In this document: piece after piece, positions 46,798 through 58,782 of the stretch | Position numbering within the stretch: position 1 is the first letter of the stretch | Layout: every line of letters begins with the position of its first letter | Assembly: GCA_028671895.1 (NCBI GenBank) | Contig: CM053803.1 | Location: forward strand, 46,250,786 to 46,314,785 | Origin: Oenanthe sinensis | Lineage: Eukaryota > Streptophyta > Magnoliopsida > Apiales > Apiaceae | DNA: 64,000 bases | Reading direction: 5' to 3' | The notes under the pieces: generated by a model | Database searches by the model: none | What the model was told of the DNA's origin: nothing | What the model saw: the letters and a program-made list of their open reading frames with translations, nothing else | Translations under genes and position numbers: made by a program

Positions 46798-49700
46798 TCA
46801 TATCAGATTGTGACAAGTATTGTCACAGGGATAAGCGCAGTCAATTTCCTTGGTGGTGTTTCTGCTGAAGTACCAATCACCAACTGCTTCAGCGATTGTC
46901 TGCAACAGCATATACATTAACTGACTGATTGGCATTATGCTTAGTACAATCAATTGTTCCGAAATATTAAAAAATAGTTGTGAACCTTATTGTTCACTCT
47001 TGGGGAGTCTGCTCCAGACCATGTGTCCTCTGTCTCGCTTTGGCAATGAGCGAAACAAGAATTTATGAACAACCCTCCTCGACTTGAGTACTCAAGGAAG
47101 AATCTCAAAGCATAAAGCATTTCCTGTCTAAATCCTAAATTATTAATATATTCAAGTCATCAGTATTAGTTAGTTGATGATTTTATAAACTAATAAATGC
47201 TTAGACTATTAGATCTAGAGTAATGCAGGTTGTATGTTGTATACAGATATTGAATTAAATGATTAAGCAGCGAACAATGATCATACTAAAAATGGAAGGA
47301 ACCAAAAGTGACCTTGTAGAACCTCTATCTGGTTTGGTGAACATGCTGCCGTATTCAGCTTGCAATGATTCCAAACTCCATGGGGATCAGCTGAAGTTGG
47401 CACGAGTATGTTATGAAACTGTAATGTGAGCCAGGTCAGATACATGTTATACTTCTCAACTGCATCGAATAACTAGGAAGGTTTGTATGCTGTAAAAAAT
47501 TGTGAATTGCAGCAAATAAAGAAAAAGATTTGTACCTGAAAAACATCATATGCTGTATTTAAGATGAAAAAAGGTGTCCTTATGTATTGTAATGCATACT
47601 GCGGGAAGATGCACTGGACAATGACAATAGTTTGGATATGGTTTCAGTAACAAATTAGGTTAATAGTTTTTAAAAAAACAATGAGAAAGTCTCTTAATCA
47701 TCTTACCTGTTCAGGATAATATTGAGACATGGTGCAGTTCTTATCCAAATTATCTACTACTCCCTGCAACATTAGCGCAAATGTAAAGTGGACGAACTAT
47801 TAAAATTCACGCACTATCCTATCAGGTTTTTGGCTTTCTGGTTTTATTTTTGCTAAATGGCTTTCTGATTTTTCTATAGACATGCTGGACTACTAAGGGC
47901 TTCTAGGTTCTAGATAAGATATGTCCAGCAGTGGAAGTGAATCAAGCCTAAATTCTTCAACAAAAAGAGGCATACCTGAAGGGAGGTAAGATTCTTATAA
48001 AACACTCTCATAGTGTGGTTCAGCATTATGTCTCTTCTGCAAAAGGAAAGCAAAAAATTTTAAGTTTTTCAAGAAAACAATACTCTCTCTTGAAGAATTA
48101 AGGGAACGTACGCATCTAAGAAAAACCCAGCATCACTAAAGCATTTGACACTTGCATTAGTTGGTAGATAGCTTGCGAAGTTATCGCAGTGCAAAAAGAC
48201 TGCCAAACCCCCTGCAGAGCAGCCCCCAAGGAGAGCCTGGACAAGAAACACGTTCAAAAAAATTCAGCACACATTTTCATGTGACCAAAAGGTCCAATAC
48301 TTTTCAGATGCTTCATTTTCGAGTTTCGACATATCACTGAATATTATTATCATAGGCAAAACTGAAATTGTGTATCATATGATCTGAAAGCAGCAAGTTT
48401 TTTTATGACAAATCAAACTTCATATACATTCAAATTCTGGAATTGGCATGATGACATCAACAAATATACCCACAACTACGGAGTTTTACCTTTTTGGCAT
48501 CACTTAAACCCTTCGGAAGAAGATCAAGAATAATTGCTTCCCAGATCCTTTGCCCTCTGAAATATAGCAGTGATGTCTGCTTGTTCATTACCAAAAGAAA
48601 AACTAAATTATTATTAACACAGAAAGCAAAGAGTGGATCACAACATGCACAGATTGAACCATGGTAAAGCTTGTCGTGTTGTTCATAGATTTTAAATACA
48701 TATGAACAAAAGTTGAAAGTACTTCATTGTAAAAGACTGAAGGAGAAGATTGAATAATATTTACCCCATTGTCAAATATAGAATTCCCAGCAAATGAGGC
48801 CCCATCACAATACCTTATCTTCACACGATTCCAATTGTAAAAATCTGCTCAAGTCCGTGCAGGTTGTAAAAGTTCTCAGAACGTATAAGAAAATATCCAA
48901 CAAATTCAAGCGGCAAGTGTCCTGAGCGTAGTTTTACTTGCAATAAGACATTAGACTTTGATTTAACCAATGACTAGTGCTACCAAGTCAAGTGGAACTC
49001 TGACTAAGCGACAATTACCAACTTTGAACCAATTCTGCACCCTCAAGAGTAGTTAGAGGCCAGCATAAAGAGCGAAAACAGGAAGTAAAAGTTCAATGAT
49101 AATACGAGATATAAAAGAATAAAATAAGATAGATGTCTGAACTGGCATAAAGTATTTACTCTATTATGTAAAAAAGCACAGCAATTCCAAAACTATTGGT
49201 ATATTTCAATTTTCATTATTGCAGAATGTCTGAGTGGCTGATGACTCGTTCACTTTGATAATTAGGTAAAGCTACAAATGATAGATGACCAACTCTCCTA
49301 AAATCTCAATGTCTTAAAAAAAAGAGCTTGAAACATAGAATATCATTCTTATATGTTACTATGAGCAATGCTGAGCAAACAAGTTGCATCTCATAAATGC
49401 AAAACCGGAAAATATATTTTTAGGAATCAAATTACGATGATAGAACTGGTAACAGAAAAGGAGGAATTACCAGGATTTCGCGAGGCATTGTTACTAAGAA
49501 TTCCAGAAAAAGCTTCCATCTTGTCCATGTAAAGGGTTGATCCTCGATGAGTTTTAGCTCTATCCAGACATGAAGCCACATTATTACACCACCCACCACC
49601 CTGTTATGAACTTCTAATAAACGAGGATTCAAATATGACAATTCACTTACCACTGGACCTACCTATCTAGTAGCCATTAATTTTAAAGCCTGAGCTGCAT

Positions 49701-50223
49701 AATTTGAATGGTAATAATGGTAAGGTGGAATATTCCGTGCAACTAACATTGAAATAAAGGAACCTTATCTATATGATTTATTTAAGATAACTAAGCATAT
49801 TTTGGTACTATACTTGCATAACTCAAAGCACAATACGGTAGGCCTTGCATGTTCACATCGAGAATGAATTCACATTTCTGTTTAGGAACAAGAGTTTAAT
49901 GGTTCGAGTCTAAATAATATAGTCTAACTAGCCAGTATTGCTTACCTCGAATTGCAAAAGCCAATTATTGACACCAGTACCGAATCCCCTGTGGAGGTGG
50001 TAAGCAGGCAAACTGCCATCTAAGCAATCTAACAACCACAAACACGGACACATATTACTCTCTAGTTTACATGTACAGGTGCATATATTTATTTTTACAC
50101 GGAAGAAAGTCACATACAAGCTCCGATAACCGAAGCGTTCTGAACTAGAGTCATGTTCACCAGAAGCTGAGAGCATATGCACCACGGCACGCACGTTAGC
50201 AATAGCAAGCTAAACAACATCAT
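46798..50223 (-). CDS. Pectin acetylesterase, complete, 12 exons, 387 aa
   Basis: Carbohydrate-esterase family 13 (Notum-like) enzyme that removes acetyl groups from cell-wall pectin. Exons, GT-AG and in phase: 50118-50223, 49946-50028, 49471-49600, 48765-48844, 48490-48576, 48112-48236, 47976-48036, 47707-47763, 47536-47613, 47313-47418, 46986-47134, 46798-46899. The ATG at 50223 gives the signal peptide [17 protein letters not shown], so the enzyme enters the secretory path; an in-frame ATG at 50328 would bury it. Family landmarks: [38 protein letters not shown] with the nucleophile Ser169, NTAYD (Asp266) and CFAHCQSE (His334). The many Cys pairs fit a secreted fold, and 387 residues is usual for plant members. 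For exon 10 the alternative acceptor at 47473 would add 18 residues unlike the family, so I chose 47418. Confidence 0.93.
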
Positions 50224-50831
50224 GAATGACAAAGAGATGACAGAGGATAAAGAATTAGTAGTCAGAAGGGATAAGCAGGGAGGGAAAACAAGAATCCAAC
50301 AGAAACATTTATTAACAGGAAAACACACTTAAATAGAGGGTTTGAACGATACTTCACGCATATTCTACTTGAATGACTTTTTAAAATTTTCTTCGGTGTC
50401 TTGGAATATATATCAGATGTGGTTCTTTTCTTTTTTAAACTTCTTTTAGTAGTATTTTAAATATTAAAATATAAATTATTCTTTAATATCAGATGTGGTT
50501 CTTTCTTTTTTTTAAATCAGACGATTGACAAGCGCCGATTTTATACGCTCACCGTTGAAAATGTATATTTTTTTATTATGCATTTGCGATAACTTCATTT
50601 GATGTTTTTTTTTAAAACCGAAACTACAAAAATAGTTACTCCTATAAGATTAGTCTTTACAGGTCAAAGTGTTGTTGCATATCAAAATAAAAATGTATTT
50701 ACTTTGATGATTAAGTATTCCGCCGGGTTTAGTGAGACAAATCAAAGACAACAACAATAAGTAATTACCAAACGAGATGATGATGTTGATGACAGATGAT
50801 TATTTGGTGATGTTAGTAACAACTGTAACAT

Positions 50832-50952
50832 GATTTTTTTTTACTAATTTGACTTATATACCTTACACAAGGTGAGTATTTGTAGGATGAGCGAGAATTG
50901 AACTCAGGATTAGCTGAGGTATCTCATTGCCTCTTGCTATGGTTGCTTAGAA
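50832..50952 (-). mobile_element. tRNA-derived SINE, copy 1
   Basis: On the minus strand an A-box-like TAGCAAGAGGCAATG (about 50925-50939) and a B-box-like GAGTTCAATTCTC (about 50893-50905) are about 33 bp apart. The tail reads AAGGTATATAAGTCAAATTA and ends in a run of A. The tail and layout match the better copy at 58192-58339. Ends are approximate and no target duplication was found. Confidence 0.6.
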
Positions 50953-51873
50953 GCTACTTGCTTCTACGGTTCAACTAAGATACAAATTTCAATTTTTATG
51001 GGCCAGAATTGATTGTCCGCTTGTTGCAATCCGCCTTTAATTGGTTTGCGGATAAGTCCAACTACCTATGAATTATTAGTAAGCCTTATGAATTGAACTA
51101 AATTAAAGTCGAGAATGATCCGTCGAGATTTTTTAGATAATGATCGAACGGATTTTTTTAATCAAATTTAAGGAATTTCTTTTTAAATTAAACAACATTC
51201 AATAATATTATCAAATATATTTTTTTTGTCCGAACTTGACTTCGTTAACCTATCAAATTGAATTTATTGAGTTCAAACAGAGTCGAACTCGAACATTTCC
51301 CAAATAATTCAATTTTTTATATTTTTATTTATTAATGAAACAGAGCTTTTTGTTATCAAACTTGAACTCGAACTTAAAAAGTTTCTTAAAGAATCGAACA
51401 ATATTCGATAATATTATGAAACATATTTACTTGTCCGAACTTGAATTTGATAATATATCGAACTAATTTTATCGAGTTCCAATTTAATCAAACTCAACTA
51501 AAATTATTGAACATTTTAATTCATTTACAATCACAACTATCATTTTCATTTTTGTGATGTAGTATGTTTAACTCCAAAATTATTATTGAATATTTTAATT
51601 CATTTACCGTCCCAGCTATTATTTCCATTTTTGTGATATAGTATATTTAACTTTAAGATTTAGGTACTTCTGACTCTAGTTAAAACTATTTTGTTGACGA
51701 ATTTTTTAGTATTAAAATTAAATTATAAACTTAATTCAAAAATTTCTTACATGAAAGTTTTAAGTATATTTTTATATTTAGAATCTTAGCCTCGAAATAA
51801 AACAATGAAAACATTTTAACATATATTAATATACAAAAGATGGATAGAATGTGAATTCAATGGATTAAATATA
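50953..51873. other. AT-rich intergenic region
   Basis: No gene seen. Between about 51110 and 51500 there are related stretches (GAACTTGA, TCAATTCAATAATATTATC-like, ACATATTT) suggesting an old local duplication, and CATTTTAATTCATTTAC occurs twice near 51510 and 51590. Confidence 0.4.
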
Positions 51874-52709
51874 CTAGCTTATATCCCGTGCGATGCACGG
51901 ATCGAATTGTTTTAATATTTTCTTAATATAATTTGAATATATTTTTATTTTGAAAGGTCCCAAATAATGTGTAATAATGATGTAATTAAGATAGAAGGGG
52001 GTTGAATAATTTAATTACCATTTTAAAAATATTACTAGCGTTTAAAAATATTTTTTTACCTCTTAAAAATTGTTACCCTTTTTAATCCAATTTTTAAGTA
52101 CGGAAAATAAAGAGTAAGGGAAAGAGAATATCACACGAGAATTTTTATCATGGTTAGGACCACTTATATATTATTAACTAAATATATAAGTCCCCTCAGT
52201 TCAGTCTTCGGGCACCTCTCCGGTCTCGAGATTTTGATACTTAAACACACTCATTAGCGTAGGCGGAGAAATCTTTACATCATACAAATATTTATCTTGA
52301 ACAGTAACTCCCCGTTACTTTCTCAAAATAAATGTACAAAAAACCCTACAAGACTTGTCTCAAACAATAACTCCCCGCTATCTCCTCAAAGCTGTTGTAG
52401 TCCTTGGTGTAGTATTTGTACTTCTAACAAATTACGATCTTGGATCTTAGATGGGGTATTGGGTCTTTCCTTTTCTTCACGTCGCAAAGGCAACTAACTT
52501 CCCGTTAGAATGCCTAAGGCCTGAGTCTTAGAATAAGGATCACCTCACATTACTTCACCTCACATAAGTGTAGAATACAATATCTACAAAAATCATTTTT
52601 CAAACAAAGAAAGAGTTTTGGTCTAGAATGTTACAGTTCTAGGCCGGTGGGACAACAATAATATTCTAACAAGTCTAACAAGTAAGAATATTAATGCAAC
52701 AATTCACAC

Positions 52710-52815
52710 AAGTTATATTTAAAGCAATTAAACAATAAATATGAATATAACTTCTTTTTCCCCAAAAAAAAAGTTATATTCGTATTTATTGTTTAATTAC
52801 TTTAAATATAACTTA
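52710..52815. repeat. Perfect-looking inverted repeat with 44-bp arms
   Basis: AAGTTATATTTAAAGCAATT plus AAACAATAAATATGAATATAACTT on the left is matched by AAGTTATATTCGTATTTATTG plus TTTAATTACTTTAAATATAACTT on the right with about three mismatches; the loop is about 17 nt. A transcript would fold into a long stem. Confidence 0.85.
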
Positions 52816-52863
52816 AGTAAAAATTATATTATTAATATATAATCCGAATATAAATTTAATGGC

Positions 52864-52865
<2 letters not shown>

Positions 52866-52919
<54 letters not shown>
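52866..52919. repeat. (AT)n microsatellite, about 54 bp
   Basis: Uninterrupted alternating AT inside the Helitron. Confidence 0.95.
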
Positions 52920-52922
<3 letters not shown>

Positions 52923-53385
52923 TACTTAAGTACAACTTCTTGAGTTAAAGATATCTTGATTTATACGGAAGCTGATACGTTAAGTCTAAGTAGTACCGAA
53001 ATGGTACAATATATTCCATATGAATATATTAAAAACTCGAGTCACTCTTAACACTTACGTGCTAAACAATGTGACTATTTAATAACCGTTATGTTTGCTA
53101 GTTAACTAATCGCTAAATTTAATTACTTGTACTTAGGAGACTTCGAAGGTTACTAATAGGCAAGTTAAGCTTTGATCTAGAACTTGTTGAGGATCGAACA
53201 CGTTATGCACGAAAAATTACTAAACAAGTTTTAATCAACTAGATAGTTAATGTTTAAAATCTTGTTTGTATTAATCCAATCTAGAATACAAGCTTAGGAT
53301 CTTTTTATACAAACCACTAAAAAATGTATGTGTAAGAAAAAAATCAAACACCGAAAAGAAGAAAAGAAATTAATATTAAACTAAA

Positions 53386-53493
53386 CACTAGAAAGTGTAA
53401 GTCTAAATTCAAACTTCTTTTTTAGGCATTTAGTTGCCGCACTAGAAAGTGTAAGTCTAAATTCAAACTTCATTTTTAGGCACTTAGTTGCCG
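53386..53493. repeat. 54-bp direct tandem repeat, 2 copies
   Basis: CACTAGAAAGTGTAAGTCTA through GGCATTTAGTTGCCG is repeated once with three changes. Inside the Helitron, non-coding. Confidence 0.9.
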
Positions 53494-54471
53494 GATAAAA
53501 AGTGTAGAAGCGTATATGGCTAGTTAAGACTCAAATAAATTAGTCTTTAAATAATTCTCTTTGTATAGGCTAAAGCTTTCTCAAAAAGTCTCCACAAGTT
53601 CGCCGGAATGTTGATCGGAAAAATCACGAATGGTCGGATTTTTCTCGTACTAAGTTAGGCCAAATTTATGGGAAATAACTAGGGAAATTAATAAAGCCTT
53701 TATGGTTTCCAAATATGGCCAAAAAGTTTGCCAAAGAAATTCACCGGAATTTCGATCGAAAAACTCCAAGTAACCGGATTTTCCTAATACGAAAAGGACC
53801 GAATATTTAAGGCTACTAACGGGCTAGATGGAGCCTTTATAGAACTAGATAATCAAGTTAGAAATGCTTGTTTTTGATCCTTTTGTATAGATCTACAAAT
53901 TTCTTGGCCAAATGGGTTTATGAAAAACAAAATGGGATTGAAGATTTGTTGGATCTTTATAAAAGATTTGCTTACAAAACTCAAGGCAAATCAAAGACTT
54001 GTTAACCAAAAAGGGTTTCCTCTTCCTGACACCACAAAAATGAACCCAAGAGCAATCTTAAAAGTTTCTAGTTTAGAATTTGGTCGAAAAAATTGAAAAC
54101 GATTTTTTCTTCCTCTTTTCAAGGCAAACGAGTTTTAACTATCTTGAACTAAGATGTTTAAGTTTGGTGTTGAAAAGAAATAATAGATGGAAATCTAGTT
54201 TAGAAATTACACCCTTTTGTTGAAGAACTTGAAAAGTTGGAACAAAATGAGTTATAATTGAGAGAAGTATTCTAGAGAGAGAATCTAGAGATGAGGAGAT
54301 AATACTTCCACAAAATAATGATACTAGCTTTCAAAAAATCTGAAGTGCTTTGGCTCTTTGGTGTGTGAGAAATTAGGGGGTGGGGTTGTATTTATAGAGA
54401 GAGTTGGGGGATAAATGGTGGGGATTGACTTGAAATGAAGGATTAAGATTGATTCTCCCAAATTTTGAAAT

Positions 54472-54486
54472 GGGGGGGGGGGGGGG
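54472..54486. repeat. 15-base poly(G) run
   Basis: Fifteen G in a row in the Helitron just before the tandem array. Confidence 0.9.
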
Positions 54487-54574
54487 AATTTGAATTCCTT
54501 TGGCCGGAAATCTGAATTGTATTGGTGGGAATAGTATTTTGGGTTGCAACAAGTCAACTAGTGTTTATTGTTCT

Positions 54575-57100
54575 ATATTAATCAAATAAACACGTAACAA
54601 ATAATAATAAGCACTTAACCCCAAAATTCATTAATAAATACAACAATTATGAAAATAAGATATTTACTTTTCTGGAAATATTATAAATAATATTTTGTCC
54701 GGAAAAATATTTTTCGGAATATTTTCCTGAAAAACGAATAAAATACGAACCGAACAAATTGGTTCGAAAATAAAAGTTCTCAGAAAATTATGTGAAAATT
54801 TTTAATATTATTTTACATTATTCTAATGACCCGTAAAAAGTTTCAAGTCATTCTAACAAGTGGAAGTATTTATTATATCAAAATATGATAAAATTGTGTC
54901 TTGGATCTAAATAAAATACATATAGTCGTTGAGCGAAATAAATCGAGTCTTAAGATAAAGTTTTGATTTGAATAAAATTCTTTACTAGTATTCCCATATA
55001 TAAAATATAGTTGAGAGCTTGTGAAAAGTTACTAGTGTATTTAAAATATTTTTCTCCGAATAAAAGATAAAATTGAACACCAGGAGAAAATTATACTTTA
55101 AATATTAGGTAAGAGTAAAAATTACACAAATAATATTTTCAATGAGATAAATGATTTTTCATTCTGGTAGTTCCTTTAGGAAACACTTAATCTCAATAAA
55201 CAATATTAATCAAATAAACACGTAACAAATAATAATAAAGACTTAACCCTAAAATTCATTAATAAATACAACAATTATGAAAATAAGATATTTACTTTTA
55301 TGGAAATATTATAAATAATATTTTGTCCGGAAAAATATTTTTCGGAATATTTTCCTGAAAAACGAATAAAATACGAACCGAACAAATTGGCTCGAAAATA
55401 AAAGTTCTCAGAAAATTATGTGAAAATTTTTAATATTATTTTACATTATTCTAATGACCCGTAAGAAGTTTCAAGTCATTCTAACAAGTGGAAGTATTTA
55501 TTATATCAAAATATGATAAAATTGTGTCTTGGATCTAAATAAAATACATATAGTCGTTGAGCGAAATAAATCGACTCTTAAGATAAAGTTTTGATTTGAA
55601 TAAAATTCTTTACTAGTATTCCCATATATAAAATATAGTTGAGAGCTTGTGAGAAGTTACTAGTGTATTTAAAATATTTTTCTCCGAATAAAAGATAAAA
55701 TTGAACACCAGGAGAAAATTATACTTTAAATATTAGGTAAGAGTAAAAATTACACAAATAATATTTTCAATGAGATAAATGATTTTTCATTCTGGTAGTT
55801 CCTTTAGGAAACACTTAATCTCAATAAACAATATTAATCAAATAAACACGTAACAAATAATAATAAAGACTTAACCCTAAAATTCATTAATAAATACAAC
55901 AATTATGAAAATAAGATATTTACTTTTATGGAAATATTATAAATAATATTTTGTCCGGAAAAATATTTTTCGGAATATTTTCCTGAAAAACGAATAAAAT
56001 ACGAACCGAACAAATTGGCTCGAAAATAAAAGTTCTCAGAAAATTATGTGAAAATTTTTAATATTATTTTACATTATTCTAATGACCCGTAAAAAGTTTC
56101 AAGTCATTCTAACAAGTGGAAGTATTTATTATATCAAAATATGATAAAATTGTGTCTTGGATCTAAATAAAATACATATAGTCGTTGAGCGAAATAAATC
56201 GAGTCTTAAGATAAAGTTTTGATTTGAATAAAATTCTTTACTAGTATTCCCATATATAAAATATAGTTGAGAGCTTGTGAGAAGTTATTAGTGTATTTAA
56301 AATATTTTTCTCCGAATAAAAGATAAAATAGAACACCAGGAGAAAAATTATACTTTAAATATTAGGTAAGAGTAAAAATTACACAAATAATATTTTCACT
56401 GAGATAAATGATTTTTCATTCTGGTAGTTCCTTTAGGAAACACTTAATCTCAATAAACAATATTAATCAAATAAATACGTAACAAATAATAATAATAATA
56501 AGCACTTAACCCCAAAATTCATTAATAAATACAACAATTATGAAAATAAGATATTTATTTTTCTGGAAATATTATAAATAATATTTTGTCCGGAAAAATA
56601 TTTTTCGGAATATTTTCCTGAAAAACGAATAAAATACGAACCGAACAAATTGGCTCGAAAATAAAAGTTCTCAGAAAATTATGGGAAAATTTTTAATATT
56701 ATTTTACATTATTCTAATGACCCGTAAAAAGTTTCAAGTCATTCTAACAAGTGGAAGTATTTTATTATATCAAAATATGATAAAATTGTGTCTTGGATCT
56801 AAATAAAATACATATAGTTGTTGAGCTAAATAAATCGACTCTTAAGATAAAGTTTTGATTTGAATAAAATTATTTACTAGTATTCCCATATATAAAATAT
56901 AGTTGAGAGCTTGTGAGAAGTTACTAGTGTATTTAAAATATTTTTCTCCGAATAAAAGATAAAATGGAACACCAGGAGAAAAATTATACTTTAAATATTA
57001 GGTAAGAGTAAAAATTACACAAATAATATTTTCACTGAGATAAACAATATTAATCCTGGTAGTTCCTTTAGGAAACACTTAATCTCAATAAACAATATTA
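54575..57100. repeat. Tandem array of about four 628-bp units in a Helitron
   Basis: Units start with ATATTAATCAAATAAA at 54575, 55203, 55831 and 56460, a spacing of 628, 628 and 629 bp, and end near TAATCTCAATAAACA. Identity between units is very high. Units 1 and 4 share CACTTAACCCCAAAATTC and TTTTCTGGAAATATT, while 2 and 3 share GACTTAACCCTAAAATTC and TTTTATGGAAATATT. Each contains a palindrome-rich core around TTTGTCCGGAAAAATATTTTT. Broken partial copies follow to about 57200. No frame spans a unit. Confidence 0.93.
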
Positions 57101-57781
57101 AAATATTAAACACGTATTTAAAATATTCACTGAGATAAATGATTTTTCATTCTGGTAGTTCCTTTAGGAAACACCTAATCTCAATAAACAATATTATCTG
57201 GAAAAATATTTATAATTTAAAGTACCGAAAAATCTTTACTCTGCCTTATTAATATAGCAATAATTTTCTAAAAAATACCATAACGTGATATTTCTTTTTC
57301 GAACTTTTTGCTCTATTAAAATGGAAGTTTTAGGAAAATAACCACTTGTAAAAATTAACATTGAACTCTCGAAAAGATCACTCGAATAATCCAATGGTAG
57401 GTTACTAAGTGATTTAGTTACTTCCTAAAATCTATTTAAATTTAATAATATTAGACAAACATTAAAACACTAAAAATATTAGAAAATATGAAAAGAACAA
57501 CATTCTTTCATATTTTTATAATAATAATTTAATTTTTATTTAATGTTATATGTATATATTTTATATAATTTTACATATACTTTATTTGTATTTTAATAAG
57601 ATAATGCTTGTATGTTTTGTTCAGAAATGTGTTATATTTAGGAGATTAATGTGAGATGTATTTTAGTTAGGAGATTAGTGTTTAAAATTTAGGCACAATA
57701 ATAAATATTTGGCCCAAATACCGAATAAGGACCACTGACTACCAAACTTTTAATCTTTCGGCTTTAATAATATAGTATAGA

Positions 57782-58191
57782 TATAAATAAAAGTGTGTTG
57801 TATCATGTATGTATAGCGGGAAGATGATAATAGAAAATCAATTTAAGAGGTGGTTTGGCTACCCTTAAAATAGACGGGAAATTCAAATACCTAAGAAGTA
57901 GATTTTAAGAAAGTTGTTTCGTTAACATTAACAAGAGAAATAGAAGTTTCAATACCCATATATTATAAAAAGTTGCTTACATAGCCCCCTTAGTAATTTG
58001 CACTTCATGTATGAAGTTAATTTCCACATAGCAACTAAACACATTTTTTTACTTCTATTAATTTCAACTTCTGTAGTAAATATAAATTCCATAGGAAATT
58101 ACTTCCTATTATCAACCAAACTAGCATTAAAAATAAGTGAAACACTTTTGTTTGTGTAATATTTATATTTGGAGCGGTACATTACATAAAA
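57782..58191. other. Short AT-rich intergenic stretch
   Basis: Between the Helitron and a SINE; nothing recognisable. Confidence 0.4.
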
Positions 58192-58339
58192 TAATTTATT
58201 TATTTTTTAATTAATTTGGCTTATAACCTTATAAATGAGTATATGTTCTAATAAATTCTCAAGATGAGTCAAAGTCGAACCTAGGACCTGGGACGACAGA
58301 GGATAAACCCTCTACCACTTGGGCTATCCAATCATGCTC
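58192..58339 (-). mobile_element. tRNA-derived SINE, copy 2 (148 bp)
   Basis: Flanked by an 8-bp duplication ACATAAAA (58184-58191 and 58340-58347). On the minus strand it has an A box TAGCCCAAGTGG about 13 nt from the 5' end, a B box GGTTCGACT about 34 nt later, and the tail AAGGTTATAAGCCAAATTA followed by A-rich sequence. This is the layout of Pol III-transcribed tRNA-derived SINEs. The intact boxes suggest it is younger than copy 1. Confidence 0.8.
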
Positions 58340-58544
58340 ACATAAAAAAAATTAAATTAGCGAAGGGACTAAGTTTGAAACTGCTCCATTAATTAAAAAA
58401 ATATATCAAATAATTTATACTAATTAAATGACATGCTATCATTTCAAAAAAAAATAACATTTTAAAAAAAGAAGTTAAAATTGATAGATGCTAAAAAATT
58501 TAAAAAAAATATGTTAGATATGGATGTTACGTTACCACCCTAAC

Positions 58545-58777
58545 TGTAACACCCCAGTCCCACATCGAGTAAATTGAGATAATTTGTTCAGTATATAAGC
58601 AAGCGTACTACTACTAAATGCACCAACAAATCATGATCTTTTGGGAGCCTATGATGGGCTTGTGGATTAACCAAATTATTGCATTTGGGCCAGTTTACTT
58701 TGGTTTATTATCAGATTCAGAAGTCGGACTTGACCCAATTTTTGGAAAATACTCGTGATTTGACACGGGTTGTCACA
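58545..58777 (+). mobile_element. Small solo LTR (233 bp), TSD CTAAC
   Basis: Begins TGTAACACCCC and ends GGGTTGTCACA. The 5-bp CTAAC lies on both sides (58540-58544, 58778-58782). No primer-binding site or coding region is present. Its short length suggests a TRIM-like or other small LTR family; I cannot name it and it lacks the 5S rRNA sequence of Cassandra. Confidence 0.78.
58557..58598 (+). promoter_or_regulatory. USE-like element plus TATA box inside the solo LTR
   Basis: GTCCCACATCG (58557-58567) fits the plant snRNA upstream sequence element RTCCCACATCG exactly. TATATAA starts 24 bp later at 58592, the spacing used by Pol III-type plant U6/U3 genes. No U6, U3 or 7SL sequence follows, and TTTT appears about 20 bp after the expected start. 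It is therefore most simply the LTR promoter. Confidence 0.65.
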
Positions 58778-58782
58778 CTAAC

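Larger units (their letters stand above)
51874..57781 (-). mobile_element. Non-autonomous Helitron, 5.9 kb, with textbook termini
   Basis: In minus orientation the 5' end at 57781 reads TCTATACTATATTATTAAAG and the 3' end at 51874 is CTAG (CTRR rule). A hairpin, CCGTGC-ATC-GCACGG (51886-51900), lies 11 nt before it. The element sits between A and T with no target duplication, as Helitrons do. No Rep/helicase coding sequence is visible on either strand, so it would need an autonomous relative. It holds four 628-bp tandem units, a long hairpin, an AT microsatellite and a 54-bp doublet. A segment near 52130-52550 resembles untranslated plant DNA but I cannot name it. Confidence 0.85.

Noticed and set aside
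47313..47472. Longer PAE exon starting at 47472
   Set aside because: It adds 18 residues not expected at this conserved point. The acceptor before 47418 joins NTAYDVFQ directly to FHNILVP, as in the family.
54324..54557. 77-codon Pro-rich frame on the minus strand
   Set aside because: It depends on the poly(G) run read as poly-Pro, in Helitron DNA with no gene signals.
58557..58650. snRNA or U6-like gene suggested by USE and TATA
   Set aside because: No U6, U3, 7SL or MRP sequence follows the expected start, and a TTTT appears within about 25 nt. The motifs belong to the LTR promoter.
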